Shown here: positions 15,870-24,006 of the stretch, piece after piece
How positions within the stretch are numbered: the first letter of the stretch is position 1
Layout of the letters: every line of letters starts with the position of its first letter
Origin: an uncultured Steroidobacter sp.
GTDB lineage: Bacteria; Pseudomonadota; Gammaproteobacteria; Steroidobacterales; Steroidobacteraceae
Assembly (NCBI GenBank): GCA_937864115.1
Contig: CALMII010000020.1
Coordinates: 248,001 to 312,000 of the forward strand
DNA length: 64,000 bases
Reading direction: 5' to 3'
The notes under the pieces: model-generated
Database searches by the model: none
Told to the model about the DNA's origin: nothing
What the model saw: the letters and a program-made list of their open reading frames with translations, nothing else
Position numbers and translations under genes: made by a program

Positions 15870-16244
15870 TCAGCTCTTCTTGCTGCGTGCCTTGTAGACC
15901 TTCACCTGCTCGTTGAAGCGCGAGGCATGGGCTTCCAGTTCTTCCACGGCGGCGTTGTGACGCTTGGCCTGGATGGCCTTGATCTGTGCGATCTGGTCGG
16001 CCGGGGCCTCGGCACCGGCGGCGTCGATGCGTGCCTGCATTTCCATGTCGAGGCAGCTCAGGTACGCGGTGACCTGGTTGTTGTATTCCTTCACGGCCTT
16101 CATGCCGTCGATCATTTCCTGCTCGGTGGCGGTGGCGCCATCGGGGATGGAGGCGGGCGCCTTGGGGTACAGGCATTCCGCGTTGGCCAAGCCGGTGCTC
16201 AGCAAGCCCACCAGCGTGAGGCTGGCCAGAAACTGGATCTTCAT
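15870..16244 (-). CDS. Small periplasmic helical protein, paralogue 3
   Basis: 124 residues and the most diverged of the three. A signal peptide ends at ANA, the mature start is ECLYPKAPASIPDGATATEQEM, and the helical body carries an extra segment around residues 75-85 (AGAEAPADQ). The tail is FNEQVKVYKARSKKS. The two Cys are kept (ECLYP, LSCLDME). Its own terminator follows (15797-15840), so it can be expressed alone. Function unknown. Confidence 0.8.
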   Translation of the reverse strand: MKIQFLASLTLVGLLSTGLANAECLYPKAPASIPDGATATEQEMIDGMKAVKEYNNQVTAYLSCLDMEMQARIDAAGAEAPADQIAQIKAIQAKRHNAAVEELEAHASRFNEQVKVYKARSKKS

Positions 16245-16471
16245 TACATACCCCTCGTGTCTTTATCTCGGCCCGATCCGGCCGCGGAATGGTGAATCGG
16301 CACGCAATATAAGGCGTCGCGGTCCGGCTTGGCTACGCCGGAACCGGGTTCATCCGGCACGACGCCGGGTTCATTGCGCAAAGTTAAGTGCGCACGCCTC
16401 TATACTGCGGCGCGCCCGTAGCTCCAGCCGCGGATATTCGCTGACGGAACATCACCGATAGTCGCCTGCCG

Positions 16472-17155
16472 ATGACAGCTGCCGAACTCGACGCCATCCG
16501 CCTGAGCCTGTCCGTTGCGCTGCGCAGCGTCCTGTTCGGTCTGCCGCTGGCCGTGCTGGTCGCGTGGATCCTGGCGCGGCGCCGCGCGGGCGGCCGCATC
16601 TTGCTCGATGCCTTCGTGCATCTGCCGCTGGTGCTGCCGCCCGTCGTCGTCGGCTATCTGCTGCTGCTGCTGTTCGGCACGCGCGGGCCGATCGGCGGCT
16701 GGCTGGATCGCACGTTCGGCGTGCAGCTGATCTTCACCAGCACGGGCGCAGCACTGGCGACGGCGGTCATGACGTTTCCGCTGATGGTGCGGGCCATCCG
16801 CATTTCGCTCGAAGGCATCGATGCCGGGCTCGAAGAGGCCGCGCGCACGCTCGGCGCCGGCGCCTGGGACCGGTTCTGCAGCATCACCCTGCCGCTGATG
16901 CTGCCGGGCATTCTCGCCGGCGCCGTCACCGCATTCGCTGCGGGCCTGGGCGAGTTCGGCGCGGTGATCACGTTCGTGTCGAACATTCCCGGCGAAACGC
17001 GCACCTTGCCGCTCGCGCTCTACACGGCATTGCAGACACCGGGCGGCGATGCGCTGGCCGCGCGACTCGCGACCATTTCCTTCACGCTCGGCATCGCCGG
17101 GCTCATTGCGGCCGAACTCATCGCGCGACGCCTGCGCCGGATGCTGGGGCGATGA
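16472..17155 (+). CDS. modB: Molybdate ABC transporter permease
   Basis: 227 residues with about five membrane helices and the ABC-permease coupling motif EEAARTLGAGAWDRFCSITLPL. The remaining signature GLGEFGAVITFVSNIPGETRTLPLALY is specific for ModB. It should pass molybdate from a periplasmic binding protein to the cytoplasm. No modA lies beside it: the 227 bases upstream hold only a possible -10 (TATACT at 16402-16407). It is followed after one base by modC. Proximity to the Moco operon supports the molybdate assignment. Confidence 0.94.
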   Translation: MTAAELDAIRLSLSVALRSVLFGLPLAVLVAWILARRRAGGRILLDAFVHLPLVLPPVVVGYLLLLLFGTRGPIGGWLDRTFGVQLIFTSTGAALATAVMTFPLMVRAIRISLEGIDAGLEEAARTLGAGAWDRFCSITLPLMLPGILAGAVTAFAAGLGEFGAVITFVSNIPGETRTLPLALYTALQTPGGDALAARLATISFTLGIAGLIAAELIARRLRRMLGR

Positions 17156-17156
17156 C

Positions 17157-18254
17157 GTGAAGATCGCCGCCCGGCTGCATCGCAGTGAATTCACGCTCGA
17201 CGTCGCCGTCGACGTTCCCGCCGCCGGCACCGTCGCGCTGTTCGGCCGCTCCGGCTGCGGCAAGACGACGCTCGCCAACATCATCGCGGGCCTGCTGCAG
17301 CCGGAATCCGCCGTCATCGAGATCGGCGGCGTCACGCTGGAAAACACGCAAACGCGGACGCGCGTGCCGGTCGAACGGCGCCGCATCGGCTATGTCTTCC
17401 AGGATGCGCGCCTGTTTCCCCACTTCAGCGTGCTCGGCAATCTGCGCTATGGCGAACGCCGCGCGCCGGCCGCGCAGCGCGCGATCACGTTCGATCACGT
17501 CGTCGACCTGCTGGGGCTGACGCACCTGCTGCAGCGTCGACCGCGCGAGCTGTCCGGCGGCGAACGCCAGCGCGTCGCGCTGGGTCGCGCATTGCTGTCG
17601 CAGCCGCGCCTGCTGCTGCTCGACGAACCGCTGGCCTCGCTCGATGCCGCGCGCCGCGAAGAGGTGCTGCCGTATCTGGAAAAACTGCGCGATGAACTGT
17701 CGATCCCCATCATTTTCGTCAGTCACCAGTTCGACGAAGTGCTGCGCCTGGCAACGCACGTGGTGCTCATGAACGATGGCCGCATCGTCGCGCAGGGCGC
17801 CGTCGAAGCGATGAGCCTGCATCCGGAACTGCGCGCCATCGTCGGCGCCGAAGCCGTCGGCTCCGTCGTCAGCGGTTCCATCGTCGCCGCCGATCCGCAC
17901 ACCGGACTGGCTGCCGTGCAGGTCGGCGAAGGCGTTCTCAACGTCACCTTGCGCGACGCCCACCCCGGCACGCAGGTCCGCGTGCAGGTCCTGGCCCGCG
18001 ACGTCATCCTCGCAACCTACCGCCCCGAAGGCCTGAGCGTCCGCAACATCCTCGCCGGCCGCATTACCGCGATCGTCCCCGACGACGTCGACGCCGACCT
18101 CGTCAGTGTCGACGTCGGCGGCTCCATCGTCCTCTCGCGTGTCACCCGCGCGGCACTGCAATCCCTCTCGCTGCAAGTGGGTATGCAGGTGTGGGTGCTG
18201 GTGAAGGCGGTGTCGATCCGCGGGCATGCGTTTCTGGCGCCGCGTGGGGGATGA
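17157..18254 (+). CDS. modC: Molybdate ABC transporter ATP-binding protein
   Basis: 365 residues from GTG 17157, one base after the modB stop. Walker A is GRSGCGKTT (30-38), Q-loop FQDARLFPH, ABC signature LSGGERQ, Walker B LLLLDEPLASLD, and H-loop in VSHQ. The C-terminal 130 residues are a Mop/TOBE domain (around GAEAVGSVVSGSIVA and NILAGRITAI) that binds oxyanion and regulates ModC in this family. ATPase for molybdate import. The gene ends at the left arm of the GxxExxY element. Confidence 0.94.
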   Translation: MKIAARLHRSEFTLDVAVDVPAAGTVALFGRSGCGKTTLANIIAGLLQPESAVIEIGGVTLENTQTRTRVPVERRRIGYVFQDARLFPHFSVLGNLRYGERRAPAAQRAITFDHVVDLLGLTHLLQRRPRELSGGERQRVALGRALLSQPRLLLLDEPLASLDAARREEVLPYLEKLRDELSIPIIFVSHQFDEVLRLATHVVLMNDGRIVAQGAVEAMSLHPELRAIVGAEAVGSVVSGSIVAADPHTGLAAVQVGEGVLNVTLRDAHPGTQVRVQVLARDVILATYRPEGLSVRNILAGRITAIVPDDVDADLVSVDVGGSIVLSRVTRAALQSLSLQVGMQVWVLVKAVSIRGHAFLAPRGG

Positions 18255-18801
18255 AGAGAATGGCCGCAAAAAGGCGCAAAACTCACAGAAAATAGAACTG
18301 GTATTCAGTCCCGCGGGTCTACGCTGTGCGGAAGAGTGCACGGGGATCATGGAAGATGGATGACATCAGAAAGCTGTGTGATGCAGTTCGCGAGACGGCG
18401 TTCGCTGTGCACACGTACTTCAGGCACGGACATCTGGAGAAAGTCTATGAGAATGCGCTGGCTCACCGCCTGCGTGTTGCAGGAATGCAAGTGACGCAGC
18501 AGCAGCCACTGTCCGTGTTCGACAAGGACGGAACCAACGTCGGGCAGTATTTCGCCGACATCGTCATCGAAGAATTCCTCATCGTCGAGATCAAGGCGGT
18601 CGGTTCGCTATGTGCAGAGCATCAGGCTCAGTTGCTGGGCTACCTGCGTTCAGCCCGTGTTGAGCATGGCCTGCTCATCAACTTCGGTTCGCGAAAATTC
18701 CAGATTCGAAAGTACGTGCTATCTGCAGTCGATGCCGGCCCAACAATTCTCGATCCCCTGTGAGTTTTGTGTTCCTTGCGCTTTTTTTGCGGCCATTCTC
18801 C
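18255..18801. mobile_element. Candidate mobile cassette: GxxExxY nuclease gene between family C inverted arms
   Basis: Left arm 18255-18288 reads AGAATGGCCGCAAAAAGGCG followed by CAAAACTCACAG. Right arm 18758-18801 reads CTGTGAGTTTTG, a 7-base insertion, then TTGCGCTTTTTTTGCGGCC and ATTCTCC. They are imperfect inverted repeats and bracket a single gene, whose TGA lies inside the right arm. The same arms without a gene form hairpins at 21358-21440 and 27621-27727, and the inner hairpin at 9231-9310. This fits an autonomous element with gene-less derivatives. Mobility itself is inferred. Confidence 0.6.
18356..18763 (+). CDS. GxxExxY protein, PD-(D/E)xK nuclease superfamily
   Basis: 135 residues. 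The name-giving motif is G25-H-L-E28-K-V-Y31. A PD-(D/E)xK-like core follows: Asp68 in FADIVIEE, then Glu78 and Lys80 in IVEIKAV, and a later Gln in HQAQLLGYL. GLLINFGSRKFQ and a C-terminal strand complete the usual family length. The biochemical role of GxxExxY proteins is not established; the fold suggests nucleic-acid cleavage. By eye the gene is less GC-rich than its neighbours. It stands alone between modC and lrp, and inverted arms frame it. Start ATG 18356 (MDDIRK) is preferred over the open extension to 18326. Confidence 0.88.
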   Translation: MDDIRKLCDAVRETAFAVHTYFRHGHLEKVYENALAHRLRVAGMQVTQQQPLSVFDKDGTNVGQYFADIVIEEFLIVEIKAVGSLCAEHQAQLLGYLRSARVEHGLLINFGSRKFQIRKYVLSAVDAGPTILDPL

Positions 18802-18806
18802 GACTC

Positions 18807-19268
18807 CTATCTTATCGGCAACTCCTTCGACTTCTGCACCGTCCGCAGCGCGAAGCTCGAATGCACGCGTGCGACGCCCGGTAGTCGCGTGAGGTACTTG
18901 CTGTGCAGGCGTTCGAAGTCGGCGGTGTCGGCGACGACGACACGCACGACGTAGTCGTAGTCGCCGGTCATGAGATAGCACTCCATCACCTCGGGAATCT
19001 TGCGCACGGCTTCTTCGAACTTGCGCAGGTCGACTTCGTCCTGGCGATCGAGCGTGATGTTCACGAACACGTTCACCGGACAGCCGGCGCGTTGCTGGTT
19101 GATGCGCGCGGTGTAGCCCTCGATCAGGCCGGACTCTTCCAGCGCGCGCACGCGGCGCAGGCAGGCGGATTCGGAAAGATTCACGCGCTCGGCGAGCTGG
19201 CTGTTGGCGATGCGGCCATCGATCTGCAGGGCCTGCAGGATTGCGCGGTCGAAACGGTCCAGTGACAT
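18807..19268 (-). CDS. Lrp/AsnC-family transcriptional regulator
   Basis: 153 residues. The N-terminal HTH reads LDRFDRAILQALQIDGRIAN...LSESACLRRVRALEESGLI and the C-terminal RAM (ligand) domain has the GDYDYVVRVVV motif. It is divergent from ald with 135 bases between, the typical layout for an Lrp-type regulator that senses alanine or another amino acid and controls alanine dehydrogenase. Start ATG 19268 (MSLDRFD). It lies 6 bases beyond the right arm of the GxxExxY element, in convergent orientation. Confidence 0.92.
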   Translation of the reverse strand: MSLDRFDRAILQALQIDGRIANSQLAERVNLSESACLRRVRALEESGLIEGYTARINQQRAGCPVNVFVNITLDRQDEVDLRKFEEAVRKIPEVMECYLMTGDYDYVVRVVVADTADFERLHSKYLTRLPGVARVHSSFALRTVQKSKELPIR

Positions 19269-19403
19269 GCGCAAGAATCCTTCGTGAACTTCGAAAATGT
19301 TCGCAGAGTCTGCCAGAAACCGCTGTATACAGGCCATATTGTGCAAGTTCCCCGCTTGCCCGGCGCCTACTGTGGCTGTGTCAACACTCACCGCGAGGTC
19401 TGC
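19269..19403. promoter_or_regulatory. ald: Divergent lrp-ald control region
   Basis: 135 bases between divergent genes. It contains the perfect 10-base palindrome CTGTATACAG (19323-19332), a reasonable operator half for an Lrp-family protein. Just before ald there is GCGAGGTC, a usable ribosome-binding site nine bases from ATG 19404. The exact promoters cannot be fixed by eye. Confidence 0.45.
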
Positions 19404-20528
19404 ATGCGTATCGGCGTCCCGAGGGAAATCAAAAACCATGAGTACCGCGTCGGCCTGGTCCCGGCCGGCGTGCGCGAACTCACCGAAGCGGGGCATGAGG
19501 TTCTTGTTCAAAGTGCGGCGGGAGCCGGGATCGGATTCGACGACGCGGCCTATCGAACAGCCGGCGCGCGCATCGTCCCGCAGGCAGCAGAGGTGTTTGC
19601 CGCGGCCGATCTGATCGTGAAGGTCAAGGAACCGCAGCTGGCGGAGTGCCGGATGCTGCGTCGTGGCCAGACGTTGTTTACGTATCTGCATCTCGCCGCC
19701 GACGCGGCACAGGCGAAAGCATTGATGGCTTCGGGCGCGACGGCCATCGCCTACGAAACCGTCACTTCGCCGGACGGCTCGCTGCCGCTGCTCACGCCGA
19801 TGAGCGAAGTCGCGGGGCGCATGTCGGTGCAGGTCGGCGCCGTGTCGCTGCAGAAGGCGAACGGCGGCTACGGCGTATTGCTCGGCGGCGTGCCGGGAGT
19901 TGCGCCGGCGAAAGTCGTGATTCTCGGCGGCGGCGTGTCAGGCACGTGCGCTGCCGAAATGGCCGTGGGCCTGCGGGCCGACGTGACCATCGTCGACAAA
20001 TCTCTGAAGCGGTTGCGCGCGCTCGATGCGCAGTTCGGCGGCTCGCTCAAGACAGTCGCCTCGACATCGGAAAGCATCGAATCGCTGGTCACGCCGGCCG
20101 ATCTCGTGATCGGTGCGGTGCTCGTCGCGGGTGCCGCGGCGCCCAAGCTCGTGACGCATGCAATGGTGAAGAAAATGAAGCCCGGCGCCGTGATGGTCGA
20201 CATCTCCATCGACCAGGGCGGCTGCTTCGAAACCAGTCGCCCGACCACGCACGCCGAACCGACCTTCGTCGTCGACGGCGTCGTGCACTACTGCGTCACC
20301 AACATGCCCGGCGCCGTGCCGCGCACGTCGACGTTCGCGCTGACCAACGCAACCCTGCCGTACGTGAAGGCGCTGGCCGCTCACGGAACGCCGAAGGCGC
20401 TCGCCCTCGACGCGCACCTGGCTCACGGCCTGAACGTCTTCGACGGCGCGATCACGCACGAAGCCGTCGCCCGCGATCTCTGCCTGCCGTTCCGGCCCTA
20501 TCACGGTGCGCAGGCGCACGCTGCATGA
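19404..20528 (+). CDS. ald: Alanine dehydrogenase
   Basis: 374 residues, the usual length. It interconverts alanine and pyruvate plus ammonia with NAD. The N-terminus MRIGVPREIKNHEYRVGLVP is diagnostic. Lys in VKVKEPQ and His in YLHLAAD are the substrate-binding residues. The Rossmann motif is VILGGGVSGTCAAEMA with Asp in TIVDKS, and VDISIDQGGCFETSRPTTH closes the site. It is divergent from an Lrp-family regulator that probably controls it, and is followed by a strong intrinsic terminator. Confidence 0.96.
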   Translation: MRIGVPREIKNHEYRVGLVPAGVRELTEAGHEVLVQSAAGAGIGFDDAAYRTAGARIVPQAAEVFAAADLIVKVKEPQLAECRMLRRGQTLFTYLHLAADAAQAKALMASGATAIAYETVTSPDGSLPLLTPMSEVAGRMSVQVGAVSLQKANGGYGVLLGGVPGVAPAKVVILGGGVSGTCAAEMAVGLRADVTIVDKSLKRLRALDAQFGGSLKTVASTSESIESLVTPADLVIGAVLVAGAAAPKLVTHAMVKKMKPGAVMVDISIDQGGCFETSRPTTHAEPTFVVDGVVHYCVTNMPGAVPRTSTFALTNATLPYVKALAAHGTPKALALDAHLAHGLNVFDGAITHEAVARDLCLPFRPYHGAQAHAA

Positions 20529-20569
20529 ATTGATCGATTCCGTTCGCGCTGTTCGAATCCCCCTGACTG

Positions 20570-20595
20570 GCCCGCTTCTTAGCGGGCTTTTTTTT
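20570..20595 (+). terminator. Intrinsic terminator of ald
   Basis: A perfect 7-bp stem, GCCCGCT/AGCGGGC, with TCTT loop, followed by eight T residues. It lies 42 bases after the ald stop. Confidence 0.92.
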
Positions 20596-20627
20596 GGGGG
20601 AGGGTCGGATGGGAGGATGTGCTCCGC

Positions 20628-20683
20628 CTGTGGGGCCGGCTTTAGCCGGCCTGAGAACTGTCAGGCTAAAGCCTGACCTACAG
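20628..20683. repeat. Family A REP dimer, mixed type
   Basis: CTGTGGGGCCGGCTTTAGCC opposed to GTCAGGCTAAAGCCTGACC ending in TACAG. One GC-type and one TCAG-type half-unit, between ald and the rhomboid gene. Confidence 0.9.
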
Positions 20684-20746
20684 AAGAAGCGGCTCTCGTT
20701 CCTCTCCAGGGTTTGAATTGCCGCGAGCCACCCGCATACTCGCGCG

Positions 20747-21358
20747 ATGCTCGATCGCATCACGCCCATCAACAAAACCCTGATCCTGATCAACGTCATC
20801 GTGTTCGGCCTGCAGTATCTGGCCGGCCACCTGGTGAACGTTCAGTTCGCACTATGGCCGCCGCAGATCGAGCGCATGGGCGGTCCGCCGTTCCAGGTCT
20901 GGCAGCTGCTGACCTATGGCTTCATGCACGGCAGCTTCATGCATCTGTTCTTCAACATGTTCGCGCTCTTCATGTTCGGTTCGGACGTCGAGCGGCTGTT
21001 CGGCTCGAAGCGCTATCTCACGTACTACCTCGTCTGCGTGATCGGCGCCGCGCTCATGCATCTGATCGTGGTGCGTATCGCCAACCTGCCGCCGGCTCCC
21101 GTCGTCGGTGCATCGGGCGCCGTGTTCGGCATCCTGCTGGCGTTCGGCATGGCGTGGCCGAATCGCAAATTGATTCTGCTGCCCATTCCCATTCCGATGC
21201 CCGCGTGGCTGTTCGTCACGCTCTACGGCCTGCTCGAGCTCTACCTCGGCATCACGCAGACAGCACAGGGCGTTGCACACTTCGCTCATCTGGGCGGCAT
21301 GGCGACCGGCTTCGTCCTGATTCGTTACTGGCGGGCGCAGGCGCGGCGGCGGAGTTGA
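20747..21358 (+). CDS. Rhomboid-family intramembrane serine protease
   Basis: 203 residues with about six membrane helices. The catalytic Ser lies in GASGAVFG (near residue 125) and the His in AHFAHLGGMATG. The L1 loop and helix 2 motif WQLLTYGFMHGSFMHLFFNMFALFMFG are typical of the family. It should cleave membrane proteins within the bilayer; substrates are unknown. It stands alone between a REP and a family C hairpin. The ATG 20747 start (MLDRITPINKTL) puts the first helix at the usual position. Confidence 0.95.
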   Translation: MLDRITPINKTLILINVIVFGLQYLAGHLVNVQFALWPPQIERMGGPPFQVWQLLTYGFMHGSFMHLFFNMFALFMFGSDVERLFGSKRYLTYYLVCVIGAALMHLIVVRIANLPPAPVVGASGAVFGILLAFGMAWPNRKLILLPIPIPMPAWLFVTLYGLLELYLGITQTAQGVAHFAHLGGMATGFVLIRYWRAQARRRS

Positions 21359-21440
21359 GAGGAAGAAATAGCCGCAAAAGGCGCAAAAAAGAGTTGATTC
21401 CATTTTGTGCTTTTTGCGCCTTTTGCGGCCATTCCTCCTC
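21358..21440. repeat. Family C hairpin, gene-less
   Basis: GCCGCAAAAGGCGCAAAAAA at 21371-21390 faces its inverse at about 21411-21430, with AGGAAGAAAT/ATTCCTCCTC outer pairing and a 20-base loop. It separates the convergent rhomboid and LplT-PlsC genes. The arms match those around the GxxExxY gene. Confidence 0.88.
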
Positions 21441-23333
21441 TTAAGGATTCGTCCCGCGCAGCTCGACCACCCGCCGACGCATCACCTCCAGCTCCGCCTC
21501 CTCCGGTGCGATCGGCTCGCCCACGCGCAGGGTGATGCGCGCCCAGAAGCGGCGGGGCCAGCGGTTCCAGACGGGGCCGTATTGGCGAGAGAACATGGAA
21601 TGCCACAGACCGCTGAGTGACATCGGGATCACGGGCACGGGCGTTTCTTCGAGGATGCGCAGCATGCCGGGGCGGAAGGGGCCGATCTCGCCGTCGGCGG
21701 TCAGGCGGCCTTCGGGGAAGATGCACACCAGGTTGCCGGCGCGCAGTTCCTGGGCGACGAGCTGGAAGGCGCGTTCGTAGCATTCGGGATCTTCCTTCTG
21801 CGGCGCCACCGGAATGGCCTTCATGCCGCGGAAGATCGTGCTCAGCACCGGAATCCTGAAGATGGCGTTCTCCATGATGAACCGTACGGGGCGGCGTGAG
21901 GCGGCGGCGATGACGATGGCGTCGACGAAGCCAACGTGGTTGCAGATCAGCAGGGCAGGGCCTTCCTCGGGAATGTTCTTCAGGCCTTCCGTCTTCAGCC
22001 GGTACATGAAGTGCACCAGCAGCCACGCGAGGAAGCGCAGCAGGAATTCCGGCACCAGCGTGTAGATGTAGATCGCGACGAAGGCGTTGAGGAGGCCGGT
22101 GGCCAGCAGCAGTTGCGGAATGGTCATGCCGGCTTCGAGTGCTGCCGCGCCGAACAGCGCCGCGACCACCATGAACGCGGCGTTGAGGATGCTGTTGGCG
22201 CCGATGACGCGCGAAATGACTTCGCGTCGCGAGCGCTGCTGGACCAGCGCGTTCAGCGGCACGATGAAGAAGCCGCCGAAGACGCCGATCAATCCCAGGT
22301 CGAGCAGCACGCGCCATATGCCGGGCTGTGTGAGGAAGGCGCTTGGCGCCAGCAGCTGCGGGCCGAGCGCTGCAGGCGCGGCAAAGTAGAGATCGACCGC
22401 GAACAGCGTGAGGCCGATCGAGCCGAACGGCACCAGGCCGATTTCCACCTTGTGACCGGACAGGCGCTCGCACAGCAGCGAGCCGATGCCGACGCCGGCC
22501 GAGAACACGACCAGCAGCACCGTGACGACTTCCTCGTTGCCGCCGAGGATGTCCTTGGAATACAGCGGTAGCTGCGCCAGCACCAGCGCGCCGTAGAACC
22601 AGAACCAGGAGATGCCGAGGATCGACAGGAACACCGTGCGCGATTCGCGTGCGGCCTGGATGTTGTCCCACGCGGACGTCCACGGACGCCAGTCGATGCG
22701 CAGGCTGGCATCGGCCGGCTTGAGTTTCGGAATCGCCAGGCTGGCGGCAAAGCCTGCCACTGCGATGGCGATCAGCGCGGTCGAGATCACATCGATGTCG
22801 CCGTGACTCGCGAGGATGCCGGCGAACAGCGTGCCGAGCAGGATCGCGAGGAATGTCCCCATCTGGATGAGCGCGTTGCCGCCGACCAGTTCGCTCTCTT
22901 CCAGCACCTCGGGCAGCAGGCCGTACTTCGCCGGTGCAAAGAACGTCGAGTGCGCGCCCATCATGAACAGCGCGCCGAGCAGGATGCCGATGTGCTGTTT
23001 CGCGAAGCCGACCGCGGCCGTCGCCATGATGAGAATCTCGAACGCCTTGACCGCCTTCAGTACCACCGTCTTGTCGTAACGCGTGGCGAGCTGCCCGGCG
23101 ATGCCGGAGAACAGCACGAACGGCAGGATGAACAGGCCGCCGGCGAGATTGGTCAGCAGTTGCGGTTCGAGGGTCGTGTACGTCGCGGCCTGATACGTCG
23201 CCAGGATGAGCAACACGTTCTTGTAGACGTTGTCGTTGAACGTACCGAATGCCTGCGCCCCGAAGAACGGCAGGAAGCGGCGTTGCGCGAAGAGTCGGAA
23301 CTGGCTCGGCTGCTGGGCGGGATTCATGCGCAT
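21441..23333 (-). CDS. LplT-like MFS transporter fused to PlsC-like acyltransferase
   Basis: 630 residues. Residues about 10-420 form a twelve-helix MFS domain starting RRFLPFFGAQAFGTFNDNVYKN, as in lysophospholipid transporters. Residues about 430-630 are a 1-acylglycerol-phosphate-type acyltransferase with HX4D (NHVGFVDA), the FPEGRL motif and VPVIPMSLSG. The AMP-binding acyl-ACP synthetase domain found in longer Aas-type fusions is missing. It probably flips lysophospholipid inward and reacylates it at the inner membrane. Start ATG 23333 (MRMNPAQQ) or 23327. It is divergent from the FMN reductase, with 94 bases between. Confidence 0.9.
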   Translation of the reverse strand: MRMNPAQQPSQFRLFAQRRFLPFFGAQAFGTFNDNVYKNVLLILATYQAATYTTLEPQLLTNLAGGLFILPFVLFSGIAGQLATRYDKTVVLKAVKAFEILIMATAAVGFAKQHIGILLGALFMMGAHSTFFAPAKYGLLPEVLEESELVGGNALIQMGTFLAILLGTLFAGILASHGDIDVISTALIAIAVAGFAASLAIPKLKPADASLRIDWRPWTSAWDNIQAARESRTVFLSILGISWFWFYGALVLAQLPLYSKDILGGNEEVVTVLLVVFSAGVGIGSLLCERLSGHKVEIGLVPFGSIGLTLFAVDLYFAAPAALGPQLLAPSAFLTQPGIWRVLLDLGLIGVFGGFFIVPLNALVQQRSRREVISRVIGANSILNAAFMVVAALFGAAALEAGMTIPQLLLATGLLNAFVAIYIYTLVPEFLLRFLAWLLVHFMYRLKTEGLKNIPEEGPALLICNHVGFVDAIVIAAASRRPVRFIMENAIFRIPVLSTIFRGMKAIPVAPQKEDPECYERAFQLVAQELRAGNLVCIFPEGRLTADGEIGPFRPGMLRILEETPVPVIPMSLSGLWHSMFSRQYGPVWNRWPRRFWARITLRVGEPIAPEEAELEVMRRRVVELRGTNP

Positions 23334-23427
23334 CCTGTTGCGGGCATTGTTGGTATTCTGGCCGTCGCGCCGATCTTGCCATTGCTGCCGGGTCGTCGTC
23401 GCCTGCTCAACCACCCAAGGCATCTGC

Positions 23428-24006
23428 ATGCCCGCAAACGCACACCCGCCACGCATCATCGGCATCGGCGGCACGACCAAACCGGGCTCGTCGACCGAGC
23501 GCACGCTGACGGCCACGCTGCAGGCGGCCGAAAGGTTGGGGGCGCAGACGATGCTGTTTGCCGGTCCCGTGCTGGCGCAGCTACCGCTGTACTCGCCGGA
23601 AGATGCGCAGCGCTCCGAACTGCAGCGCCAGTTCGTCGAAGCCGTGCGTCACGCCGATGGTCTGATCCTGGCGACGCCGGCCTATCACGCCGGCATTTCC
23701 GGATTGCTCAAGAACGCCATCGATCTGCTGGAAGATCTGCGCGGCGACGTGCGGCCGTACCTGCACGATCGCGCCGTCGGCTGCATCGTCACGGCGCATG
23801 GCTGGCAGGGCGCAGGCACGACGCTCACGTCGGTGCGCACCATCGTTCACGCCCTGCGCGGCTGGCCGACACCGCTCGGCATCACGCTGAATACGGCGGA
23901 ACGGCTCTTCGACGACGAGGGCGACTGTCTCGACGAAAGGGTGCAGGTGCAGTTCGCGATGCTGGCGGCGCAGGTGGTCGGCTTCGCCAACCGCATGCGT
24001 CACTGA
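23428..24006 (+). CDS. NAD(P)H-dependent FMN reductase
   Basis: 192 residues of flavodoxin-like fold. The FMN phosphate loop is GIGGTTKPGSSTERTL (residues about 12-27), and TPAYHAGISGLLKNAIDLLE is the conserved flavin and dimer segment of the SsuE/NADPH-FMN-reductase family. It reduces free flavin for a partner monooxygenase or acts as a quinone reductase. No monooxygenase partner is adjacent. It overlaps the end of the next, convergent gene by seven bases. Confidence 0.9.
   Translation: MPANAHPPRIIGIGGTTKPGSSTERTLTATLQAAERLGAQTMLFAGPVLAQLPLYSPEDAQRSELQRQFVEAVRHADGLILATPAYHAGISGLLKNAIDLLEDLRGDVRPYLHDRAVGCIVTAHGWQGAGTTLTSVRTIVHALRGWPTPLGITLNTAERLFDDEGDCLDERVQVQFAMLAAQVVGFANRMRH

Noticed and set aside
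20541..20570. tRNA 3' end or att site (GTTCGAATCCCCC)
   Set aside because: The T-loop-like sequence lacks a pairing T-stem and there is no room for a tRNA between the ald stop and the terminator; no second copy or integrase is present.
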